From Ktedonobacter sp. SOSP1-85 (GTDB lineage: Bacteria; Chloroflexota; Ktedonobacteria; Ktedonobacterales; Ktedonobacteraceae), in assembly GCF_016587415.1 (NCBI RefSeq), contig NZ_BNJI01000001.1:1899501-1963500 (forward strand): a stretch of DNA of 64,000 bases, in the 5' to 3' direction. Under the pieces are notes generated by a model, which made no database searches, had not been told where the DNA came from, and saw only the letters and a program-made list of their open reading frames with translations. This document shows positions 18,697-27,495 of the stretch, one piece after another; position 1 is the stretch's first letter; each line of letters begins with the position of its first letter. The position numbers and the translations under genes are program-made.

Positions 18697-19593
18697 ATGA
18701 CCATACCAGAATCGCAACTCGAAACCTGGTCAAAGCAAGGCTCAGTAGCTCAATCAAGTGCCACATACCAGATAACCCGCAAAGCGCTTTTAGCTTCAGA
18801 AGCTGCGTATGCGAATAAAAATTTTGAAGTGTTCCTTCAGGGTTCATATGGAAACGATACAAATATCTATGCCGACAGCGATGTGGACATAGTTATGAGG
18901 CTGGATTCCATTTATGGTTATGACATAAGCGATCTGCTACCTGAGCAGCAAGAGGCATTTCGACAAGGTTTTAGTGCCGCTACCTACACTTTTGCTGAGT
19001 TCAAACAAGAGGTGATCACCCGCCTTTCAAATGCTTTCGGTCCTGATAACGTGACACCTCGAAACAAGGCAATTAGAATCAAAGCAGGCGGGTCTCGGCG
19101 CAGCGCCGATGTGGTGGTTTGCTATCAGTATCGACACTATCTCCGGTTTAAAAGTTCAAGTGATTATAAATATATTCCAGGCATTATCTTAGCCAGTATA
19201 TCAAACGGCTATATTATAAATTATCCGAAACTACACTCGCAAAACGTTACGGCGAAACATCAAGCGACGAACAATAATTTCAAACCACTTGTCCGCATTT
19301 TTAAGAACATGCGTGGTAAGCTCGAAGCCGATGGCTTAATCGAAGAAGGCGGCGCTCCATCATACTTTATCGAGGGCCTACTCTACAATGTTCCTAACAG
19401 GAACTTTTCCGGTTCCTATAAGGAAATGGTCCTTAACATTCTCAATTGGCTTTATCAAACAACGGATCGCACTAAATTTACATGTGCGAATGAGCAGCAC
19501 TATTTGCTGCGCAATAACAACGCCATTTGTTGGCCAGTTGCTAATGGAGAGAAATTTATCAATGCTGCAATACGGCTATGGAATAATTGGTAA
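18697..19593 (+). CDS. CBASS CD-NTase (cGAS/DncV-like cyclic nucleotide synthase)
   Basis: 298 residues. The nucleotidyltransferase core shows GSYGNDTNIYADSDVDIVM near residues 49-67 (the GS motif and the DxD pair of acidic metal ligands), with the third acidic residue in RSADVVVCYQY near residue 145. A C-terminal helical region follows. Members sense infection and make cyclic di- or trinucleotides that activate the partner effector, here the upstream patatin. The start has AAGGAT upstream. The product nucleotide and clade cannot be decided by eye. It converges on the DAC-domain gene, 56 bases between stops. Confidence 0.9.
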   Translation: MTIPESQLETWSKQGSVAQSSATYQITRKALLASEAAYANKNFEVFLQGSYGNDTNIYADSDVDIVMRLDSIYGYDISDLLPEQQEAFRQGFSAATYTFAEFKQEVITRLSNAFGPDNVTPRNKAIRIKAGGSRRSADVVVCYQYRHYLRFKSSSDYKYIPGIILASISNGYIINYPKLHSQNVTAKHQATNNNFKPLVRIFKNMRGKLEADGLIEEGGAPSYFIEGLLYNVPNRNFSGSYKEMVLNILNWLYQTTDRTKFTCANEQHYLLRNNNAICWPVANGEKFINAAIRLWNNW

Positions 19594-19649
19594 ACTGCTT
19601 ATGCCAAATTGCCTCTTTTTCTTCAGAGCCCTTAATAGTTATTCTGAGC

Positions 19650-21410
19650 CTACAACTCATCCAGAAAATAGCTGTCATTCATGCCTGGGTAAGGCTGTAA
19701 TTCTTGATATATTATCCGCATGTTATTAGTGTTCCCCAGCCAATCATCCACTCTTCGGCGGAGTTCATTGATCACATCACATTGTGTGCTAGAAAGGTAG
19801 AAACTGAGGTTTTTTAAACGATCATAGAATTTGTTGAATTTCTCGAGATTAAAGCCATTCTCCCCTACCTTTTTGGCTTCATCCTGAAGATTGGCAATCA
19901 GATCCTGAAGTTCTTGGCGCGATATCCGCCTTGGGAGATCCGGAAGTACATTGATCATTCCGTCTTCGGAAACTAAAATGATCAGTGTTGCGATTTCGCT
20001 CGTTCCAAGATAGCGAACTGCAGAATTATAACGAGATCCACGAGACGGATCTCCAACCTCGGTCGCCACGCCATCCAGAATTACTCCAATGGCGTGCATC
20101 ATTCCTTTTGGGTCTACAAGGACTGCCCCGTCAATGGCAGTAAGAGGACCTATATCGTTCGCTGTCACAGGCACCGCATCAATGACAATTGCTTGAGCAC
20201 TTAGTCTGCGCGCCTCGCCAGCAGCATCCGCAGAGACGATAAGCATAGTTCCATGCTCCGCATGGGCAGCAGCTTGAGCTAGCTCCCACAAGATAGTTGC
20301 ATTGCACATCTCTGCATCTTTAAATACTCGCTCCGCGATATCAATGAAATGTTCGCGATCAAGACGTGGATGAGGGAGCATAGGACGCCCGTACTGCACA
20401 TGAAGTAGACACTGCTCACAATGGTAAATCTCCCAAGTGCCTTGTCCAATGATCGTAATGAAAAATACAGATTCGCTTGTTGGATCATACCCATCCTCAA
20501 GTGACCCAAGACCGTAGATTTTCTGTCCGTCTGTTAGGAGCGCTAGCCCTTTCACTCCACTAAGCTCCAACAGTTTACGTACAGTTCGGTGCTGACGGAG
20601 ATTGACTGGCTGGTTGAGAGTAAATTTTCTTGTGATCCATGCTGCATTGCGTGAAGCCAGCAGCATGCGGCCAAGACCCTCTCGCCGCTCGTAACGCATC
20701 GTCGCGATCTCGTTAAGAGCATCATAAAGCAATATAGGCATATTCGCTGTTGACAATACAATCATTGACCACACAAACCGCTGAGCAGCAGATCTCGCCA
20801 TCTCTGCACTTGTCCGTTCAATAATGGAGACTGAACCAGGTTCTGGGCCATGCAGAGCTTTTGTTGCCTCTGCTAAGATCTCACTAACGGCGCTTGATAC
20901 CAACGACGAGGTGATTGGAGTATAGTCCTTCTCGCGCGTTACTAATCTTGGGATCTCCACTAATAGATTTGTTGGAATCCCAATGGCTACATGTACTTCG
21001 TACGCTTCAACCAGAGCCGACTGGCTGACAAAAAAGCTAAGCTCCCCAGCTAGATAGTGACGATCGAGCGCTTCCTTCAATGCCTCCGCACGACAGGCAT
21101 CCTGAAGTTTGCTATGCATCCTCTCATGCATATGCGCTGCACTGTGTATCAAGTGGCGACGCGGGTGCTCCTGATAGATTACTCTAGCTCGATCCTGAAC
21201 ATCTAGGAGTTGGCTTGGAGAAATGTAGCTGTCCTCGGGTTCAACACAAATTGGATAATTACCTTCATCGGCTCGAAACCCGATCAGGAAGATCTCAACA
21301 TCAGTTTTGCATCCCAGAGATTGGAGCAAAATTTCCGTAACGGTTTCAACGTGTATCCTGAAATGAGGCTGATACCCCCACATATATTGCTTAATTATTT
21401 TGCCTGGCAA
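19650..21410 (-). CDS. Diadenylate cyclase (DAC/DisA_N) domain protein with large N-terminal sensor region
   Basis: 586 residues from TTG at 21410, preceded by AAAGGAAG. The DAC domain spans about residues 385-500. It begins GTMLIVSADAAGEARRL, has IDGAVLVDPKG (the DGA motif, near 420) and RGSRYNSAVRYLG near 458, where classical DisA has a GTRHR motif. The His-Arg pair is replaced by Tyr-Asn, a variation I associate with DAC proteins of predicted conflict systems. DAC enzymes make cyclic di-AMP from two ATP. The N-terminal 380 residues are unassigned, mixed alpha/beta, with CEQC near residue 332. No obvious effector gene is adjacent on this strand, so the target of any signal is unknown. Confidence 0.75.
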   Translation of the reverse strand: MPGKIIKQYMWGYQPHFRIHVETVTEILLQSLGCKTDVEIFLIGFRADEGNYPICVEPEDSYISPSQLLDVQDRARVIYQEHPRRHLIHSAAHMHERMHSKLQDACRAEALKEALDRHYLAGELSFFVSQSALVEAYEVHVAIGIPTNLLVEIPRLVTREKDYTPITSSLVSSAVSEILAEATKALHGPEPGSVSIIERTSAEMARSAAQRFVWSMIVLSTANMPILLYDALNEIATMRYERREGLGRMLLASRNAAWITRKFTLNQPVNLRQHRTVRKLLELSGVKGLALLTDGQKIYGLGSLEDGYDPTSESVFFITIIGQGTWEIYHCEQCLLHVQYGRPMLPHPRLDREHFIDIAERVFKDAEMCNATILWELAQAAAHAEHGTMLIVSADAAGEARRLSAQAIVIDAVPVTANDIGPLTAIDGAVLVDPKGMMHAIGVILDGVATEVGDPSRGSRYNSAVRYLGTSEIATLIILVSEDGMINVLPDLPRRISRQELQDLIANLQDEAKKVGENGFNLEKFNKFYDRLKNLSFYLSSTQCDVINELRRRVDDWLGNTNNMRIIYQELQPYPGMNDSYFLDEL

Positions 21411-21559
21411 TTTTGACTTCCTTTCTCTCTTAAAAGAGGCCGTCTTTCATCGAAATAGTTTGAGCATTTTTAAAAGAAGGCTAGAGCCCAATGAAAGGCA
21501 ACCCCATCAATATTTAACACAATATCAGCTATTTGTCATTCATTCTTTACCACGTTTTC

Positions 21560-21830
21560 AGAACGGGCAAGGACCAAGGTTCTTCCTTGCTTGGTGTGAT
21601 TGGCTTATTACCGGCGTCTGGGCTGTTGAACTTTTTAAATGACGCAGACCATGTTCCTGTTGTACAGGATCCCACACTGCGAGGAGACTGGCGAGTACTC
21701 TATGAGAATGTAGACTCCCCATGCCTGAGCATATCCCACGAGATCTCAAAGATACCATCTCCAAATCCGACGAAGAAACCAATTGGGCATCGGTCAGATC
21801 CGATGGGTAAGCCTGTTTGTTCATGAGAGC
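21560..21830 (-). pseudogene. Decayed IS5-type (DUF4096) transposase
   Basis: Read leftwards, the hallmark N-terminus QAYPSDLTDAQ is followed, after frame loss, by pieces resembling the IS5-type core ending near a TPVISQS-like segment (compare the usual DSQSVKT motif). No intact frame or inverted repeats were found. Confidence 0.45.
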
Positions 21831-21856
21831 TCTGTCTTTCTTTTCCTCTTTCAATC

Positions 21857-21895
21857 GGCTCTCGTCTGCTTCTCCTTTCTAGGAGAGCCTTTTTG
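21857..21895 (+). terminator. Rho-independent terminator, rightward
   Basis: GGCTCTC (21857-21863) and GAGAGCC (21883-21889) form the stem, followed by TTTTT. No clear gene ends just upstream on this strand, so it may belong to the decayed element. Confidence 0.6.
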
Positions 21896-22081
21896 ACCAA
21901 AACCTTACGCGCTCATTGAGAACGCATGTTCTATTATAAGTGTTGAATGCAACATTATTGCAGCTTAACATTTCCATTTCCGCAAGTATTTTTTGAATTA
22001 AATAATGTATAATATAAATCGAAGCATCCGAAATATTCCCCAAAATAGCCAGTATATGAGTTTTCCATCGGGAGGAATATA

Positions 22082-22801
22082 ATGCCAGAAACAACAAAAT
22101 ACTTTTGTGCTGACCGAATCATCCCTCCAGAAGAGGCCTGGCTTGTCAACCAAAAAGCCTTTGAGGAAACTCCTATTAACCGATCTCCTTTTGAGGCTAC
22201 CCTCTTACGCTCCAAACGCTGGAGACCTGGCCGCATCTTACATGTAGCTTTTTTAGAAGGCTCCCCCTCATTACAACAAAAAGTTGCCACTTATGCGCAA
22301 CGATGGTCTCAGTACGCCAATGTTACCTTTCTTTTTGACAATCATCCAGAAGCTGAAATACGTATTACGTTTCAGCCTGGAAAGATCGGGACATGGTCGT
22401 ATATTGGAACTGATGCACTGATTATCCCAAAAAGCGAACCTACGATGAATTATAGTTGGTTAACGCTTAACTCACTCGACAAAGATTTCTCGTATTATGT
22501 TCTGCATGAGTTCGGTCATGCATTAGGCCTGATCCACGAACACCAGAGCCCTAATGCAAGCATCCAATGGAATAAAGTGGCAATAAAAAAGTACTATACC
22601 GGCTACTCAGATGAGTGGCTCGAAAAGAATATATTTACCCACTATAAGCACACACAAACACAAAGCTCTACATTTGACCCCTACTCCATCATGCTATATC
22701 ACATCCCCAAAGAATTAACTCTCAATGGCTTTGAAACGCCAATAAACACGACACTATCTGAAGCTGACAAGCAATTTATTCAACAATGGTACCTCAAATA
22801 A
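22082..22801 (+). CDS. Astacin-type zinc metalloprotease without signal peptide
   Basis: 239 residues with GGAGG upstream of the ATG. The zinc site HEFGHALGLIHEH (about residue 141) fits HExxHxxGxxHE, and SIMLYHI near residue 210 is the Met-turn. WSYIGTDALIIP and SWLTLN in the N-terminal half match the matrixin/astacin pattern. There is no signal peptide or propeptide, so the protein is expected to act in the cytoplasm, unlike most astacins. It is followed 78 bases later by a trypsin-like protease with EAD domains, suggesting a two-protease unit. Its substrate is unknown. Confidence 0.88.
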   Translation: MPETTKYFCADRIIPPEEAWLVNQKAFEETPINRSPFEATLLRSKRWRPGRILHVAFLEGSPSLQQKVATYAQRWSQYANVTFLFDNHPEAEIRITFQPGKIGTWSYIGTDALIIPKSEPTMNYSWLTLNSLDKDFSYYVLHEFGHALGLIHEHQSPNASIQWNKVAIKKYYTGYSDEWLEKNIFTHYKHTQTQSSTFDPYSIMLYHIPKELTLNGFETPINTTLSEADKQFIQQWYLK

Positions 22802-22879
22802 ACTCGCCATTGGAATGCCTCTTAGTTCTCTCTACTCGTTGCGTACAATTCTTCAATAAAGATTTTTGAGGTGAGGATA

Positions 22880-24415
22880 ATGCTTTTAGCAGGCCAGCAT
22901 TTAAATGGAACTCAAAGGCAACTATTTTGCCAAACATTACAACAAGCATTTGACCTCAATAAATTTGATCAGATGCTACGTGACAATCTGGACAAGAAAG
23001 TCGAAGATATTATTGTCCCAAACGGCCTAGGTTTTCCAGACATTATAAGGAAAGTGATAGAGAGAGCAGAGCAAGAAAGCTGGACAACACAACTACTTCA
23101 AGCCGCACTTTCAGTAAGACCTGATGACCTTTCACTGTTTAAGTTTGCACAACAGTTTGGGCCAGTAATAACGACCCCCCCACTCAAAGAGCTTGTTTCT
23201 AAACACACGGGACTTGAAAGGGCCATTACTCCAAATCCTATATACGATCTAGATATCTTCATGCAACGTCTTTATGAATTAGCGAGCAGGATATGTCGCA
23301 TTGAAGATCGCCATGGAACGCATCTCGGGACGGGATTTCTTGTTGGTCCAGATAGGATTATCACATGCTATCATGTGTGGGAAGCAGCAAAGGGCAGTGA
23401 AAATTTTGTATGCTACTTCACATCGGAACATCCTCCCTATTACTTGGCAGAAGAACCAAGCATTGATCTGAGCTTCCATAATCCTAACGAGGATCTCTCA
23501 AATATTCTTCCCTCCTCCGAGGAACTCGACTACGCCCTCTTACGACTCGCCAAAGCCCCAGGGAACCAGTTCATCCGCTACCCTTATCAAGATTACCCAA
23601 ATCGACGCGGCTGGATTACACCATCTGCACAAGGCTACTCCTTTCCATGCAATGCATCTCTATATATTCTTCACTATCCACAGACAGATCCATATTCACC
23701 TCTAACCCTAAAACTTTCATTGGAAACCAATGCTATCATCGGGATAAACAAAAATCGGACGCGCATCAGGCACAGGACCAATACAGCGCCTGGTTCATCT
23801 GGTGCCCCCTGCTTTACTATGAATTGGGAACTAGTCGCCCTACATCATTTTGGCGACCCTAGTGATCATCCCCAGTACAACCAGGGCATTCCGTTTACTG
23901 CTATTACGAAACTTCTTGAAACACGCGGACACAAAGACATTTTTATCCCCTTTATGAATCATTCATCTTCAGAAGTGTGTCAAACCAAAGGACACGAAGT
24001 TGCTCCAAACATATCCTCAGTTTTGCATTCACAAAGGCAAGCTTCATCTTCTCCTCGAGAACCATCTTATCCTACTCATCTGGAGGCTGAAGCACCTACA
24101 TTCCCACCTACTAATAAGGGATACACCAGAGACGAAGCTTCCATCGATAGAAATGATCTTTTTGATCGATTAAGTAGCTGCCTTCCAGGGGTTTTCAGTA
24201 AGATCATCACCTATTGCCGTGCACCTGATGACATTTTTTCCAGCAACCAAGCGTCCCAAGCTATCCGAGCCTCTGAACTTCTTAAATGGGCCGAAGGTGA
24301 TGGAAATGTGGATCTTTCCACTCTACACGGCTACTATCTTCGCGCCTGCGGAAAAAAAACTAAGCAGAACAGACCAACTTTCATCAGACGAGGATACAGT
24401 ATGCCAGATCATTGA
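22880..24415 (+). CDS. EAD1-trypsin-EAD protein (predicted conflict-system protease)
   Basis: 511 residues from the ATG at 22880 (GAGGTGA upstream; GTG at 22871 is an alternative). Residues 1-85 match EAD1 (LLAGQHLNGTQRQLFCQTL then ALSVRPDDLSLF). The middle is a trypsin-like protease: His in TCYHVW (about 164), Asp in LDYALLRL (about 216) and Ser in GSSGAP (about 306). A linker of about 100 residues precedes a second effector-associated domain (FDRLSSCLPGVFSKII and ELLKWAEGDGNVDLS, about 420-495). In the EAD systems described by Aravind and colleagues, such death-like adaptor domains bring effectors to STAND or other sensors carrying the same domain. No partner with the same EAD was recognised in this window. 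Confidence 0.85.
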   Translation: MLLAGQHLNGTQRQLFCQTLQQAFDLNKFDQMLRDNLDKKVEDIIVPNGLGFPDIIRKVIERAEQESWTTQLLQAALSVRPDDLSLFKFAQQFGPVITTPPLKELVSKHTGLERAITPNPIYDLDIFMQRLYELASRICRIEDRHGTHLGTGFLVGPDRIITCYHVWEAAKGSENFVCYFTSEHPPYYLAEEPSIDLSFHNPNEDLSNILPSSEELDYALLRLAKAPGNQFIRYPYQDYPNRRGWITPSAQGYSFPCNASLYILHYPQTDPYSPLTLKLSLETNAIIGINKNRTRIRHRTNTAPGSSGAPCFTMNWELVALHHFGDPSDHPQYNQGIPFTAITKLLETRGHKDIFIPFMNHSSSEVCQTKGHEVAPNISSVLHSQRQASSSPREPSYPTHLEAEAPTFPPTNKGYTRDEASIDRNDLFDRLSSCLPGVFSKIITYCRAPDDIFSSNQASQAIRASELLKWAEGDGNVDLSTLHGYYLRACGKKTKQNRPTFIRRGYSMPDH

Positions 24416-24452
24416 CATAAGCATCTTGAGAGAGCAACAAAAAGCTCAAAAG

Positions 24453-24830
24453 ATGGCTTCCAATCAGCCCTTTCTTCAGGAAACACGCCAATACCTTAAA
24501 GATACTCAAAAGTCTATAGACGATGCATGCGCGCCTTTCACAGAAGGCACGCTCCCCGCCCGTGGAGAAATTATAAATGCTATTGATTCACTGGAAAAAG
24601 CGGAACAATCTATACAATCTCTTTATGCAAAATTATACAACAGTTCCTCCATACCGGATGAGATCCTAGAGAACCGTACAGTAATCAATGATTACATCAA
24701 TACTATCATTGAGCAGATCGAAAAACGGCTAGTGCCAGCTCTCAACAAAAACCAAATAGCAGATTTTTCGTCGCTTCGAAAGGCTTTGAAAAAAATAGAT
24801 AGGTTTCTTCCTAAGCAAAACGATTTCTGA
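24453..24830 (+). CDS. Small all-helical protein downstream of the EAD protease
   Basis: About 125 residues from the ATG at 24453; the frame is open further left, but that part overlaps the upstream gene and reads as a shadow. The sequence is a series of amphipathic helices (for example EIINAIDSLEKAEQSIQSLY) with no cysteines and no membrane segments. It follows the EAD protease by 37 bases and probably shares its transcript. No family recognised. Confidence 0.5.
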   Translation: MASNQPFLQETRQYLKDTQKSIDDACAPFTEGTLPARGEIINAIDSLEKAEQSIQSLYAKLYNSSSIPDEILENRTVINDYINTIIEQIEKRLVPALNKNQIADFSSLRKALKKIDRFLPKQNDF

Positions 24831-24920
24831 GAGTTACTGTAGCAACCATCTTCAACGCATTGATGCAACTGAGCATACACGGGAACCATCCTTGTATATT
24901 TCGATAATTTTGAAGATAGG

Positions 24921-25484
24921 TTGTATGCTATGCAAAAAGAGCAAAAACCTGAGGACCTGATTAGAAGCATAGCAAAAGATCATCATATTTCGCTTAAAAG
25001 TGAGAACATCAACTGCTTATGCTATGTCTATGCTCTTGTTTTTAAAGAGGTCGCTAGAAGGTTAGCAGGAGATGAATTTGAGGATGACGAAGAAGATAAT
25101 GACGAAAATGAATATGAACTATCAAATGAAGCATCTATAAGACAGATGAAAATAGCGATTGAGAAGATATACAAAAAATTCTGCTACTTTATAGCAAGCA
25201 AGAAGATAAAAGAAAGTGATCCAAGATATCATGATATAAAAGATGTCTTACCAAGTTTGATAGATGTCGCGTCTACGTTAGAGTCTTTGTTAGATGTATA
25301 CAAAAATTCAAATCTTGCCCCTGAAGATCCTCAGAAATTGTCTATACGCAACGAAGCCAAGCTTTTAAAAAAAAGACGCGAAATGGAATGTTATGACAGC
25401 GCCATTATCATCGACGAGCGCATAAAATGGTGGCGAGACCAACCACCAATGGCAATTTGCCAGGATCTCGCATCTACAGGGTAA
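24921..25484 (+). CDS. Acidic helical hypothetical protein
   Basis: 187 residues; ATG at 24921 or 24930. Residues about 55-75 form a very acidic stretch (GDEFEDDEEDNDENEYE). The rest is helical, with KKFCYFIASKKIKESD in the middle and WWRDQPPMAICQDL near the end. It is the fourth gene in the protease cluster, 90 bases after its neighbour. Function unknown. Confidence 0.55.
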   Translation: MYAMQKEQKPEDLIRSIAKDHHISLKSENINCLCYVYALVFKEVARRLAGDEFEDDEEDNDENEYELSNEASIRQMKIAIEKIYKKFCYFIASKKIKESDPRYHDIKDVLPSLIDVASTLESLLDVYKNSNLAPEDPQKLSIRNEAKLLKKRREMECYDSAIIIDERIKWWRDQPPMAICQDLASTG

Positions 25485-25581
25485 ATTATACATATATCAT
25501 ATCTACGTCCGCCTGCCAGTTCTCTCCTCTGTTACCCCTCATATCCTCATGAACACCATCCCTTCCATATCTATACTTGAG

Positions 25582-25604
25582 AAAAAAACCTCTGATAGCA
25601 GAGG
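25582..25604 (-). terminator. Rho-independent terminator, leftward
   Basis: CCTCTG (25589-25594), a 4-base loop and CAGAGG (25599-25604). Read leftwards, the stem is followed by seven T (A-run 25582-25588). It could end transcripts from the HipA-like gene at 26343. Confidence 0.6.
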
Positions 25605-25659
25605 TATACCTCTAGACACATCCGTGAGCCATGCAAGGAGAACAGAACATAAAATTATT

Positions 25660-25950
25660 GACACAGGAGTCAGGGCAGTTGTTACCACCATTCATTTCAC
25701 AATGGGATGTCATGTCCCTCTGGTCATCTGTCACTTTTTCTTCCCCGATACAGGTTGGAGCTGGTATGCTATCGAGTTTGACGGGATAGAGACGTTGTAT
25801 GATTGGTCTAGTTTCATCGTACAAGAACTCGGAATCTCGTATCTCTCAAACATGAGGATAGTTCGTGGGCAGCTCGGAATGCCCAGTTCTGCATAATACA
25901 GCATCCACGCAATGCCACTTTCTCAGGTAAAACGCTCCATCCACCACTGA
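25660..25950 (+). pseudogene. DUF2958-family fragment, frameshifted
   Basis: HFFFPDTGWSWYAIEFDG and ELGISYLSNMRIVRGQLGMP follow the DUF2958 consensus (PDGxWTWYxxE, ELGYFSLSEL, RGxLGLP). The expected tail PLSQVKR appears in another frame just before 25950. The N-terminal part is missing or unrecognisable. DUF2958 genes are common on plasmids and mobile elements. Confidence 0.55.
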
Positions 25951-26342
25951 TGGTGAACGCAAAAAAGATTTCGCCAGTGCAGAAGATACCAATAGGCATG
26001 GTCAAACAGGCAGGCAAAAGGCTACCAGAACATATCGAAATCCATGGTGCCCTACTCTGCTTACACCGAGAGACTCACAAAGCCCTATACGCTTTCGAAC
26101 GTGTTAGCAGTTTCGTAGAGTCTTCTTTGAGTATTTTGAGGTGCTTTATCGAGGCGACCTCAACCCCGTTGATTTGGTCTCCAAACACCTGCATCCCTGT
26201 TTTGTCCCTCAATAAAAGCGGATCAACTACAACCAACCTTGTTATGATGCGGTTTACAGGATAGGTGTCGAAAAGGCAAAATATCCCTCTCTATGCTGCA
26301 CCATCCAAGAGCCTTTTAGCTTGACTGCACAGCTTCTAAAAT

Positions 26343-27143
26343 TCATTCCGAGGTAAACGCTTGGGCAAGACTCGCATGCATCGCTCGAAGGTTCTCTCCA
26401 TACTTCCCATGGTCGAGACGTGCAAGAAACTCCAGAACAGGTCCAGGTGCGTTTGCCAATTCCTGCTCGACGAGATCGGGCAGTTCCGGATGCTGAGTGA
26501 TACGATGCATCATCTCCTGAAGCACAGGAAGTGCGGCAGGGTTGTGCTTTTGGTGGTGTTCGAGAAACCGTTGCCAACGGCCCTCAAGAAAAGGGGTGTA
26601 AAAGCGACAATCAGCGGCATCGATGCCAAAGAGCACCTTCCCCTTCACCATCGCCTGATGAATGTCTCCCGTTCCACAATAGTAATGTAAGACCTCATGG
26701 CGCCAGAAGTCCTCAGCATTGAGAACGGCATACCTCTTTCGGCGATAGAGGATCGTTTTGTTCGTCACGTCGATCTCTTTAGGGAAAAAGGCGTCCCGCT
26801 CAAACTGGATAGCGACAGCGACCAAATCCCTATGAGGAGGCGTGACCGCCCAGAACACATACTGTTGTGGGAGATTGAGAGCACGAGCCAGCACATAGTA
26901 AAGTCGTTCATGGATGGCATCGCCGCCGACTTTCAGTAGGTAGCTAATGGGCGCTTTACGCTGTTGTTCCCAATCCTGCGCTGTTTGGCCAATACGTCGC
27001 GCTGCTCCCACCCAGTAACTCAGGCCGCTCTTCCTATGCTTGCAGACATAATACTGGGTGATATCAACAGGCATCTGATCATTTAGCGGCCAGTTCCAGG
27101 CTGTTTCCTCATCTAGAGACATATGAGGTATAATAATCTCCAT
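26343..27143 (-). CDS. HipA-like kinase-fold protein, copy 2 (tentative)
   Basis: 266 residues, a close paralogue of the protein at 13574-14398. The lysine (YLLKVGGDAIHE), hinge-like AIQFERDAFFP, GTGDIHQAMVKG and FGIDAADCRF are all preserved. The C-terminal helical region also matches, but the copies differ in the linker after the first dozen residues. Preservation of the same motifs in both copies argues that both are functional. No partner gene is shared between the two sites. Confidence 0.5.
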   Translation of the reverse strand: MEIIIPHMSLDEETAWNWPLNDQMPVDITQYYVCKHRKSGLSYWVGAARRIGQTAQDWEQQRKAPISYLLKVGGDAIHERLYYVLARALNLPQQYVFWAVTPPHRDLVAVAIQFERDAFFPKEIDVTNKTILYRRKRYAVLNAEDFWRHEVLHYYCGTGDIHQAMVKGKVLFGIDAADCRFYTPFLEGRWQRFLEHHQKHNPAALPVLQEMMHRITQHPELPDLVEQELANAPGPVLEFLARLDHGKYGENLRAMHASLAQAFTSE

Positions 27144-27495
27144 CTGTGGCTATCCGCTTTTCACACTGCGATTTATATCACTCAGCGGCCCTGTTAAAAA
27201 CATGCATGTCTACTCTTCATACCGTTTATCATTATCTTACCATATCTTTCAGGAACATTAGAGCGTATAAGGACGACATAGTTTAGGGGATAATGATTCT
27301 ACAAAAGCAAAAGGGGAAAGGCGGTATTACTATATAGGGGAAAGAGAGATATTAATTGCAAAAACCAAGTTGCTGTGCTATTCTTACGCTAAAGTCTATT
27401 CACGTTTATAGCTCCTGTGAGTTTATACGTTTTTCAGATGATAGAAGAAGGGAGTGCTGTGCAAGCTGTATTAGCGGTAGCATGGCTGTACACAT
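27144..27495. other. Leader of the unassigned helicase operon
   Basis: About 350 bases without a gene. Directly before 27496 a minimal frame, ATG at 27484 to TGA at 27499, overlaps the start of the 1051-aa gene as ATGA, so reinitiation is possible. The only purine-rich site (GAAGGGAG, near 27447) is too far away to serve the 27496 start directly. Confidence 0.35.

Larger units (their letters stand above)
21417..22081. other. 665-bp gene-free interval between the DAC and protease genes
   Basis: Holds the transposase relic (21560-21830) and a rightward terminator (21857-21895). A TATAAT at 22008-22013, about 70 bases before the protease start, is a possible -10 element, but no good -35 is seen. 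Nothing else is recognised. Confidence 0.45.
25485..26342. other. Gene-poor interval with terminator and relic
   Basis: Contains the leftward terminator at 25582-25604 and the DUF2958 relic at 25660-25950. The 104-codon frame at 25950-26264 has no ribosome site and no recognisable family, so it is not called. Confidence 0.45.

Noticed and set aside
25950..26264. 104-codon frame on the plus strand
   Set aside because: No ribosome site, no recognisable family, and it starts at the end of the DUF2958 relic.
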